In this document: positions 33,248 to 39,787 of the stretch, one piece after another
Numbering within the stretch: the stretch's first letter is position 1
Layout of the letters: every line of letters starts with the position of its first letter
NCBI GenBank assembly: GCA_020847975.1
Contig: JADLBD010000075.1
Location: 1-39,787 of the forward strand
From: Bryobacterales bacterium
GTDB taxonomy: Bacteria > Acidobacteriota > Terriglobia > Bryobacterales > Bryobacteraceae
Reading direction: 5' to 3'
DNA length: 39,787 nt
The notes under the pieces: generated by a model
The model's database searches: none
What the model was told of the DNA's origin: nothing
The model's input: the letters and a program-made list of their open reading frames with translations, nothing else
Position numbers and translations under genes: made by a program

Positions 33248-36200
33248 GCCTCTCCTCGGTCTTCATCGAGCGCCCGGTCGCCACCTCCCTGCTGCTGTGC
33301 GCCGTCGCCCTCTCCGGGGCAGCCGCCTTCGGCTTTCTGCCCGTTTCTCCCCTCCCACAGGTCGATCTGCCCACCATCTCCGTCGGAGCCTCGCTCCCCG
33401 GCGCAAGTCCGGAAACCATGGCCTCCGCCGTCGCCACTCCCCTCGAACGCCAGTTCAGCCGCATCGCCGGCGTTACCCAGATGACCTCCACCAGCCAGCT
33501 CGGCTCCACCGGCATCGTCCTCCAATTCGATCTCAGCCGCAATGTCGACGCCGCCGCTCGCGACGTCCAGGCAGCCATCAACGCCGCCCGCAGCTATCTC
33601 CCCGCCAACCTCCCGGGCAACCCCAACTACCGTAAAGTAAATCCCGCCGACGCGCCCATCTTCATCCTTTCCCTCACCTCCAACACCCTTCCCAAAAGCC
33701 GTATCTACGATGCCGCCTCCACCATCCTCGCCCAGAAGCTCTCCCAGGTCAGCGGCGTCGGACAAGTCATTGTCGGCGGAGGCGCTTCCCCCAGCGTCCG
33801 CATCGAACTCAACCCCACTGCCCTCAACAAGTACGGCGTCGGGCTCGAAGATGTCCGCGCCACCCTCAACGCAGCCAACGCCAACCTGCCCAAAGGCCAC
33901 CTCTCCGGTCTCTGGAGCATGTGGTCTGTCGAATCCAATGACCAGATCTTCCAGGCCGCCTGCTACTCCCCGCTTCTCCTCGCCTGGCGCAACGGCGCTC
34001 CCATCCGCGTTTCCGATGTCGGCACGGCTGTGGATTCGGTCGAGGATTTGCGCGCCGCCGGATATTTCAACGGCCTCCCCTCGGTTGTCGTCATCATCTT
34101 CCGCCAACCCGGAGCCAACATCATCAACACCGTCGACCGCATCCGCGGCATCCTTCCCCAGATGAAAGCGGACATGCCGCGGGAAATCCGGATGACGGCC
34201 AGTCTCGACCAGACCACCACCATTCGCGCCTCGGTCCACGAAGTGGAAAAGACCCTCGTCATCTCCACCTGCCTCGTCATCCTCGTCGTCTTCCTCTTCC
34301 TGCGCAACGGCCGCGCCACGTTCATCCCCAGCGTCGCCGTCCCCCTCTCCCTCATCGGTACGTTTGGAGTGATGTACCTCTGCCATTTCAGCGTGGACAA
34401 CCTCTCGCTCATGGCCCTCACCATCTCCACCGGATTCGTCGTCGACGACGCCATCGTTGTGCTCGAAAACATCACCCGCTATCTCGAGAAAGGAATGACG
34501 CCGCTCCAGGCCGCCCTCCAGGGAGCCCGCGAAATCGGCTTCACCGTCGTCAGCATGAGCCTGTCCCTGGTGGCAGTTTTCATCCCGCTCCTTCTCATGG
34601 GAGGCATCGTCGGCCGCCTTTTCCGCGAATTCGCCGTCACCCTCGCCGCCGCCGTCCTCGTCTCGATGGCCGTTTCCCTGAGCGGCACGCCCATGATGTG
34701 CGCCTACCTCCTCAAGCAGCACACAACGCATGGCCGGCTCTACCTCGCCTCCGAGCGCTTTTACCAGGCGGTCCTACACACCTACGGCCGCACACTCGCT
34801 TGGACCCTCCGCTGGCCCGCCGTGCCCCTCCTCCTCCTCGCCGCAGCCATCGCCCTCAACGTCCACCTCTTCTTCCAGGTCCCCAAAGGCTTCTTCCCCC
34901 AACAGGACACCGGCCGCATGGTTGGCATGCTGCAAGGGGACCAGGATACTTCCTTCCATGCCATGGACTCGCGCCTGCGTCAGGTCTCCGCTATCGTCCA
35001 GCACGATCCCGGCGTTGCCGGCCTCAACGCCTTCACCGGAGGCGGCAACACCGCCAACTCCGCCCGGATGTTCATCTCCCTCAAGCCCCTCGAAGAGAGA
35101 AACGCCACCGCCGACGAAATCATCGCCCGCCTCAGGCCTCAGTTGGCTCGTATCCCCGGAGCCGTTCTCTACCTCCAGGCCAGCCAGGATCTCCGCATCG
35201 GCGGCCGCGCCTCCAGTTCCCAGTATGAGTACACCCTGCGCGGCGACAACCTGCCCGACCTCGATGCCTTTGCCCCGAAACTGCTCGCTGCCATGAAAAA
35301 ACTCCCCATGCTCGCCGATGTCAACCTCGACCAGCAGAATCACGGCCTCGAAGCCTACGTCCAATATGACCGGGCCACCGCCGCCCGCTTCGGCATCTCG
35401 CCTCAACTCATCGACAACACCCTCTATGACGCCTTCGGCCAGCGCCCCGTCTCCACCATGTACACCTCCATGAACCAATATCACGTGGTGATGGAGGTCG
35501 ACCCCCGCTTCTGGCAGAGCCCGCAATCCCTCGATGAAATCTTCATCCGCTCGCCCCGCGGCCAGGAAGTGCCACTCAGCGCCATCGCCCGATATGCCCC
35601 CGCCACGGCGCCCCTCACCGTCAATCACCAAGGCCTGTTCCCCGCCGTCACCATGTCCTTCAACCTGACCCCCGGTGCCTCGCTCGGCGATGCCGTCGAC
35701 GCCGTCTCCTCCGCCGCCTCCGAACTCGCCATACCCGCCACCCTTCACGGCAGCTTCGCAGGCACGGCCCTGGCCTTCCAGGATTCCCTCAAAAGCCAGC
35801 CGCTGCTCATCGCCGCCGCGTTATTAGCCGTCTACATCGTCCTCGGAATTCTTTATGAAAGTTATCTCCACCCCATCACCATCCTCTCCACCTTGCCCTC
35901 CGCCGGCGTCGGAGCGCTCCTCGCCCTCGAGTTGTTCCATACCGACCTCAGCATCATCGCCATCATCGGAATCATCCTCCTCATCGGCATCGTCAAGAAG
36001 AACGCCATTATGATGATCGACTTTGCCCTCGCCGCCGAGCGCGACGGCGGCAAAACCCCCTACGACGCCATCTACCAGGCCTGCCTCCTCCGCTTTCGCC
36101 CCATCCTCATGACCACTATGTCCGCCCTCCTCGGCGCTCTGCCCTTGGCCGTCGGCCATGGCGTCGGTTCCGAACTCCGCCGCCCCCTCGGACTCACCAT

Positions 36201-36348
36201 CATCGGAGGCCTCATCGTCAGCCAGATGCTCACCCTCTACACCACCCCCGCGGTCTACCTCGTCCTCGACCGCATTCGAAGACGCATGCTCGGCCACACT
36301 CATGTCTCCGCGCCGCGCCGCCTCGGCTATACGGGAGGTCGGTCATGA
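33244..36348 (+). CDS. RND efflux permease 2, MdtC-like
   Basis: The 1034-residue protein has normal RND length. It begins [20 protein letters not shown]. Asp401/Asp402 lie in [33 protein letters not shown] and [21 protein letters not shown] are conserved helices. At the site where permease 1 has its insertion, this protein reads [15 protein letters not shown], the ordinary form. It is clearly a paralogue of permease 1 and presumably assembles with it, as MdtB with MdtC. Coupled by 4-nt overlaps to the genes on both sides. The exported substrates are unknown. Confidence 0.93.
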   Translation: MSLSSVFIERPVATSLLLCAVALSGAAAFGFLPVSPLPQVDLPTISVGASLPGASPETMASAVATPLERQFSRIAGVTQMTSTSQLGSTGIVLQFDLSRNVDAAARDVQAAINAARSYLPANLPGNPNYRKVNPADAPIFILSLTSNTLPKSRIYDAASTILAQKLSQVSGVGQVIVGGGASPSVRIELNPTALNKYGVGLEDVRATLNAANANLPKGHLSGLWSMWSVESNDQIFQAACYSPLLLAWRNGAPIRVSDVGTAVDSVEDLRAAGYFNGLPSVVVIIFRQPGANIINTVDRIRGILPQMKADMPREIRMTASLDQTTTIRASVHEVEKTLVISTCLVILVVFLFLRNGRATFIPSVAVPLSLIGTFGVMYLCHFSVDNLSLMALTISTGFVVDDAIVVLENITRYLEKGMTPLQAALQGAREIGFTVVSMSLSLVAVFIPLLLMGGIVGRLFREFAVTLAAAVLVSMAVSLSGTPMMCAYLLKQHTTHGRLYLASERFYQAVLHTYGRTLAWTLRWPAVPLLLLAAAIALNVHLFFQVPKGFFPQQDTGRMVGMLQGDQDTSFHAMDSRLRQVSAIVQHDPGVAGLNAFTGGGNTANSARMFISLKPLEERNATADEIIARLRPQLARIPGAVLYLQASQDLRIGGRASSSQYEYTLRGDNLPDLDAFAPKLLAAMKKLPMLADVNLDQQNHGLEAYVQYDRATAARFGISPQLIDNTLYDAFGQRPVSTMYTSMNQYHVVMEVDPRFWQSPQSLDEIFIRSPRGQEVPLSAIARYAPATAPLTVNHQGLFPAVTMSFNLTPGASLGDAVDAVSSAASELAIPATLHGSFAGTALAFQDSLKSQPLLIAAALLAVYIVLGILYESYLHPITILSTLPSAGVGALLALELFHTDLSIIAIIGIILLIGIVKKNAIMMIDFALAAERDGGKTPYDAIYQACLLRFRPILMTTMSALLGALPLAVGHGVGSELRRPLGLTIIGGLIVSQMLTLYTTPAVYLVLDRIRRRMLGHTHVSAPRRLGYTGGRS

Positions 36349-37763
36349 AATGCCGCCTCCTCCTCGTGCTCGCCCTCATGCTTTCTTTCTCTGCCTGCAT
36401 GGTCGGTCCCAGGTATCAGCGTCCTTCCGTCACCGTTCCAACCGCTTATGGCGAGGCGCTCCCCGCCGGCTGGAAGCCTTCCCGCCCTGACGACGCCATT
36501 CCCCGCGGCAAGTGGTGGGAAGTTTACCACGATCCGTCCCTCAACGCCCTCGAAGAGCAGGTCTCCATCTCGAATCAGAATGTCCTCGCCGCCGAAGCGC
36601 AATACCGCGAAGCTCTCGAAGCCGTCCGCGTTGCTCGCGCCGCCCTCTTTCCCACCGTCGGAACATCGCCCTCAGTCTCCGGCTCACAAACTCCCGCCGC
36701 CGTCAACCCCTTTTCCACCGGGGCTTCCGCGCTTTACTCCATTCCCGTATCCATCTCCTACCAGGCCGATGTCTGGGGCAGCATCCGCCGCACCGTCGCC
36801 GCCAATCGCGCCACCGCGCAAGCCACCGCCGCGCAACTCGAAAACGCCCGCCTTCTCTATCAATCCGATCTTGCCGCCGACTACTTCCAATATCGCGGCG
36901 CTCTCGCCGTCCGCCAGTTGCTCGCCGATACCGTCAAGTCTTACGATCAGTACCTGCAACTCACCCGGGACCGCTACGCGAGCGGCGTCGCCTCCATGGG
37001 AGACGTCGCGCAAGCGCAAACCCAACTCGAAACCACCCGCTCCGCTCTCACTGACCTCGGCGTCCAGATCGCCCAACTCCGCCACGCCATTGCCGTGCTC
37101 GCCGGAAAGCCTCCGGCGGGGTTCTCCATTCCTCCCCACCCGCTTCCCAATAACCCCCCCGAAATCCCCGTGGCCCTTCCCTCCACCCTGCTCGAACGGA
37201 GGCCCGATATTGCCGCCCTCGAGCGCCAGGTCGCGGCCGCCAACGAGGAAATCGGCATCGCCCAGGCTTCCCTCTATCCCACCATCTCCCTCAACGCCGG
37301 CGGCGGCTCGGAAAGCGCCGCGTTCCTCAAACTCCTCACCGCCTCGAGCTATTTTTGGTCCGCCGGCGGCCAATTGGCCCAGATTCTCTTCGATCGTGGC
37401 CGCCGCCGCGCCCAGATCTCCCTCACCAAGGCCGCCTACGATGCCATTGCCTCCAACTACAGGCAGACCGTCCTCACTGCCTTTCAACAGGTGGAGGACG
37501 AACTGGCTGCCCTCCGCGTCCTCTCCAGCGAAGCCGCCGTGCAGCGGCGCGCCGTCGCCGCCTCGCAACAATCCCTCCGGATCTCCACAGCCCAGTATCA
37601 GGGCGGCGTCCAGAGCTACCTCCAGGTCATCACGTCCCAAACCTTCGCCTTGCAAAACCAGGTCTCGGCCGTGGACATCCAAACGCGCCGCATGGTCGCC
37701 AGCGTCCTTCTCATCCAGGCATTGGGCGGAGGCTGGAACGTCTCCCAACTCCCCGTCACCTGA
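36345..37763 (+). CDS. NodT/OprM-type outer-membrane efflux lipoprotein
   Basis: The 472-residue TolC-family channel has a lipoprotein leader with lipobox SFSAC and acylated Cys18, followed by MVGPRYQRP, typical of NodT proteins. Two repeated halves carry the paired TolC-type helices (YRQTVLTAFQQVEDELAALRVLSSEAAVQRRAV is in the second; the first has the equivalent near TVAANRATAQATAAQLENARLLYQSDLAADYF). LLERRPDIAALERQVAAANEEIGIAQA is the family signature between them. It completes the tripartite pump. Its ATG overlaps the second permease stop by 4 nt. The stop abuts the rsmD stop directly (TGA/TCA). Confidence 0.92.
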   Translation: MKCRLLLVLALMLSFSACMVGPRYQRPSVTVPTAYGEALPAGWKPSRPDDAIPRGKWWEVYHDPSLNALEEQVSISNQNVLAAEAQYREALEAVRVARAALFPTVGTSPSVSGSQTPAAVNPFSTGASALYSIPVSISYQADVWGSIRRTVAANRATAQATAAQLENARLLYQSDLAADYFQYRGALAVRQLLADTVKSYDQYLQLTRDRYASGVASMGDVAQAQTQLETTRSALTDLGVQIAQLRHAIAVLAGKPPAGFSIPPHPLPNNPPEIPVALPSTLLERRPDIAALERQVAAANEEIGIAQASLYPTISLNAGGGSESAAFLKLLTASSYFWSAGGQLAQILFDRGRRRAQISLTKAAYDAIASNYRQTVLTAFQQVEDELAALRVLSSEAAVQRRAVAASQQSLRISTAQYQGGVQSYLQVITSQTFALQNQVSAVDIQTRRMVASVLLIQALGGGWNVSQLPVT

Positions 37764-38291
37764 TCAACCCCCCTCATAAAAACTCAACGCATTGTCCCCC
37801 TGCTTCACCACCCGCACCCTCCTCAACTTCCCATACTCCTCCGCGAGAACATGCTTCGTATGATGCTGCACCACCACCAACCCACCACCCCTCTCCCCCA
37901 ATATCTGCATCACCGCCTCGTACTCTGCGTGCTCCCCATACGGCGGATCCAGAAACACAATATCCCCCTCGTGCCGCGGCAGCAACAACCGCGCCGAACC
38001 CCGCAGCACCTTCACCCTCCCCTGAATCCCCAAACTCGCGACGTTCTCTTCCAACACCTCCAGCGCCTGCCGGCTCTTCTCCATCAGAATCGCCCGCGCC
38101 GCCCCCCGGCTCACCGCCTCAATCCCTATCGCCCCCGTCCCCGCATACGCGTCCACGAACGTCACCCCCTCAATCCACGGCGCCAGGATGTTGAACAGCG
38201 TCTCCCGCAAGCGGTCCGGCGTCGGCCGCACGTCATACCCCGGCGCCGCCTTCAACCGCCGCGACCGGAACTCTCCACCAATCACTCGCAT
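37764..38291 (-). CDS. rsmD: 16S rRNA (guanine(966)-N(2))-methyltransferase
   Basis: Methylates G966 of 16S rRNA in the 30S subunit using S-adenosylmethionine. The 175-residue product from the ATG at 38291 begins MRVIGGEFRSRRLKAAPG, the standard RsmD start; an upstream in-frame start at 38336 adds 15 unsupported residues. Motif I is VDAYAGTGAIGIEA at about 46-59 and the catalytic DPPY lies at 115-118. RPTPDRLRETLFNIL is conserved too. It is convergent with the outer-membrane efflux gene. Despite its opposite orientation it shows the same plus-strand C excess as the efflux operon, with mostly G-ending codons. Confidence 0.92.
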   Translation of the reverse strand: MRVIGGEFRSRRLKAAPGYDVRPTPDRLRETLFNILAPWIEGVTFVDAYAGTGAIGIEAVSRGAARAILMEKSRQALEVLEENVASLGIQGRVKVLRGSARLLLPRHEGDIVFLDPPYGEHAEYEAVMQILGERGGGLVVVQHHTKHVLAEEYGKLRRVRVVKQGDNALSFYEGG

Positions 38292-38543
38292 CGTAACTAT
38301 TAACCTTACCCCACCCCACTCTAGGGCGAATCCCACGGCCGACTACTTGCCCGCAACGGCAACGCAAAGGTTGGCGTCTACGTTTCGTCGGAAGCCGTTT
38401 CGGGCCAACCTCCGAATAGCCGACCAACTGGACGGGACCGCCGAGGCTGTCCACTTCGGTGGTTTGCGCGTTTTTCGGCCAGGTGACGCGCGTTGCCACT
38501 TTCCGATAACCCACTTCAAGACCACTGAACAGTCCGGCCTCCA
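38292..38543. other. Gap between rsmD and the secreted-protein gene, possible relic
   Basis: About 250 bases without a convincing gene. Both strands stay open across most of it in at least one frame. The plus-strand reading FRANLRIADQLDGTAEAVH and the minus-strand reading VDSLGGPVQLVGYSEVG look somewhat protein-like, but neither has a start, stop or ribosome site that makes a gene, and I recognise neither. It may be a relic of a lost gene. The promoter of the next gene begins at 38544. Confidence 0.3.
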
Positions 38544-38573
38544 TTGAACTGCAAGGTTCTGCTCGTACATACT
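38544..38573 (+). promoter_or_regulatory. Sigma-70-like promoter of the secreted-protein gene
   Basis: TTGAAC (-35, four of six) and CATACT (-10, four of six) are separated by 18 nt. The -10 ends 10 nt before the ATG at 38584, so transcription would start about 3-4 nt upstream of the start codon. Confidence 0.45.
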
Positions 38574-38583
38574 CTTATCAGCC

Positions 38584-39684
38584 ATGACGAAAGCGTACGT
38601 TCGGCTCTCGAGTTCTGCTGCACGTTGCCTGCCTGTAGCGCTGTTCGGTGTGTTGCTTGGAGTCGCAAGCCTTGCGCCGTCGGTATTCGCGCAGTCAACC
38701 CCCAACTCCGCCGTCGCAATTGATGACCCAATCAAGACCTGCCCAGTGGCGGAACAGGCGGATCGTCGGGAGCGCGAGATGACTACCCGGCGTAAGTCGC
38801 CTGCGCTGGAGACGGCATTGCGGTCGGCGTCTGCGTTTTGGAAGTTCGTCATCGATCCTTCGACATCCTACCTCGACCGCATGGCAGCCGCTTATCAAGG
38901 CGGCGGATTGATTCCGGCCAGCCAACTCGTTCGGTTGTGGAAGGCGTCCGCCGAATTTGAAGTCCTTCCAACCGGTGTGAACCCTTCCCCCTGCGCGTTC
39001 ATTGCTAACGCATGGGCAGCGCGGAGTCTGGAGGCGTGGTTGATGCGGAAGAAGCGGTGCGTCTACCTCGCCTGCCAGACGAAGCCCGAAACCCGCAACG
39101 TGGTGGGCTACGAAGTTCGCCTCCCAGAGACGGCCATCGATTATCCGCTCGACGTTGAGAGCCGCAATGGCACGCCGTGGCTTTGGCAGATGGCGCGGGC
39201 GCTTGGGACGCTTCAAGCTAATGTGCAGAAGTACTATGCGCATCCTGATCGTTACGCTCAAATGGCGGAGGTTGCCCTGCGGTGGCGCCCCGAAGATTTT
39301 TACGAAAGGCAGGTTCGCGCACGAGCATTGGGACAGGGTCCTCGGAACGCGACCTGGGTCCGCGCGCTTATGAAGCTCGCCCTCGACGATGACGCCAGCA
39401 CTTTTGCAGCCTCTTTGCCTTCGCCGGCGATGTTCCTGTATGCGTACGGGAATGACAGCCTCCACCTCCAAGAACTCATGCATGTTGCGCACATTGCAGT
39501 AATCCAGCAAGCAAGCAATTGGAGAACAGCGGCAGGATCTGCTGCTCAACTCGCCGAAATGAAGAAGAGGACGCCGGGGGGGACAAACTTATCGTGGTTT
39601 GGTTGGGGACCATTGCGGAGCGCGACTTCTATCATGGCTATTGCTCAATGGGCGATGAAGCCTAGCCCTGCCCTTTACCCGTAA
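38584..39684 (+). CDS. Secreted protein of unknown function
   Basis: I do not recognise this 366-residue protein. It has a long signal peptide with an RCLPVALFGVLLGVASLAP core and cleavage after SVFA (about residue 36). The mature part is mainly helical, with WKFVIDPSTSYLDRMAAAYQGGGLIP, four scattered Cys (one pair in CVYLAC) and a C-terminal LSWFGWGPLRSAT. No catalytic motif is evident. Base use is nearer to balanced than in the efflux operon, and the gene stands alone. The ATG is preferred because it has a promoter close upstream and begins the signal peptide. Confidence 0.65.
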   Translation: MTKAYVRLSSSAARCLPVALFGVLLGVASLAPSVFAQSTPNSAVAIDDPIKTCPVAEQADRREREMTTRRKSPALETALRSASAFWKFVIDPSTSYLDRMAAAYQGGGLIPASQLVRLWKASAEFEVLPTGVNPSPCAFIANAWAARSLEAWLMRKKRCVYLACQTKPETRNVVGYEVRLPETAIDYPLDVESRNGTPWLWQMARALGTLQANVQKYYAHPDRYAQMAEVALRWRPEDFYERQVRARALGQGPRNATWVRALMKLALDDDASTFAASLPSPAMFLYAYGNDSLHLQELMHVAHIAVIQQASNWRTAAGSAAQLAEMKKRTPGGTNLSWFGWGPLRSATSIMAIAQWAMKPSPALYP

Positions 39685-39692
39685 GTTTTTAC

Positions 39693-39721
39693 TGGACAAA
39701 TTCATCGGAATCGCTCATACT
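39693..39721 (+). promoter_or_regulatory. Sigma-70-like promoter near the window end
   Basis: TGGACA (-35, five of six) and CATACT (-10, four of six) are separated by exactly 17 nt. Predicted initiation at about 39727-39729 falls on a GTG codon that opens a reading frame to the window end. Confidence 0.5.
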
Positions 39722-39726
39722 GGCGC

Positions 39727-39787
39727 GTGAACATCCAGAATCAGATCAAGCACACCTTATCGGCACCAGAGACTATCGCCTATGTTA
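39727..39787 (+). CDS. Possible start of a gene cut by the window end
   Basis: From the GTG at 39727 the frame is open for 20 codons to the window end and would encode MNIQNQIKHTLSAPETIAYV. The evidence is a good promoter whose start site falls on the GTG, implying a leaderless mRNA. The fragment is too short to recognise, and a non-coding RNA is an alternative. Confidence 0.3.
   Translation, partial: MNIQNQIKHTLSAPETIAYV

Noticed and set aside
33172..34731. 519-codon open frame on the minus strand opposite the second RND permease
   Set aside because: Gly/Asp/Glu-rich low-complexity product that simply mirrors the C-rich codons of the permease; no start signal or domain.
36684..37748. 354-codon open frame on the minus strand opposite the outer-membrane efflux gene
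   Set aside because: Same Gly/Asp/Glu-rich mirror of C-rich codons; the sense strand has a full NodT-like protein.

Overview
The window is GC-rich, densely packed bacterial chromosome with no mobile elements, CRISPR arrays or RNA genes that I could find. The gene content suggests a Gram-negative soil heterotroph of the Acidobacteriota, probably near Bryobacter/Solibacter. The reasons are secreted or lipoprotein hydrolases (GH29 fucosidase, Cys-type sulfatase, tandem alpha/beta hydrolase), Tat-type leaders, a YpdA-type bacillithiol-disulfide reductase, an outer-membrane RND efflux operon and a PilT ATPase. This placement is inference from gene content, not from a marker phylogeny.

Layout. (1) 1-4.5 kb: alaS, overlapped by ypdA, then an orphan VapB-type antitoxin facing a hicB-hicA pair. 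(2) 4.5-7.6 kb: a PHP-domain phosphoesterase and a small secreted protein on the minus strand, divergent from pckA across a 43-bp gap with back-to-back -10 boxes. (3) 7.6-11.3 kb: a tightly coupled plus-strand operon of an APH-like phosphotransferase, a histidine phosphatase, an ACAD10/11-type acyl-CoA dehydrogenase and a second histidine phosphatase. This is the most interesting system in the window. (4) 11.3-25.7 kb: thirteen consecutive minus-strand genes. In transcription order they are pilT, a LacI regulator, a GH29 fucosidase, an enolase-superfamily sugar-acid dehydratase, a polysaccharide deacetylase, an ACP, a FabF-like ketosynthase, a membrane sensor kinase, a DUF2277 protein, a D-aminoacylase, an SDR, a Tat-exported TIM-barrel protein and a tandem alpha/beta hydrolase. 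(5) 25.9-28.5 kb: an exported sulfatase convergent with a membrane-anchored J-domain protein. (6) 28.7-37.8 kb: a four-gene RND efflux operon (adaptor, two MdtB/MdtC-like permeases, NodT-like outer-membrane factor), abutting rsmD on the opposite strand. (7) 38.3-39.8 kb: a less C-rich tail with one secreted protein of unknown function and the possible first codons of a further gene.

How the genes may work together. The phosphotransferase/ACAD pair resembles the two halves of vertebrate ACAD10/11 and the LvaA/LvaC pair of levulinate catabolism, so region 3 probably processes hydroxy-acyl-CoAs through a phosphorylated intermediate, with two phosphatases of unknown purpose. GH29, the enolase-superfamily enzyme, the LacI regulator and the nearby sulfatase suggest use of fucose-containing, possibly sulfated, polysaccharide. 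The ketosynthase, ACP and deacetylase form a small acyl-chain cassette of unknown product.

Most plus- or minus-strand genes within a block overlap by 4 nt (ATGA) or lie within 60 nt of each other. No gene-free stretch exceeds 300 bases; the longest is 38292-38583, which carries a promoter and perhaps a gene relic.
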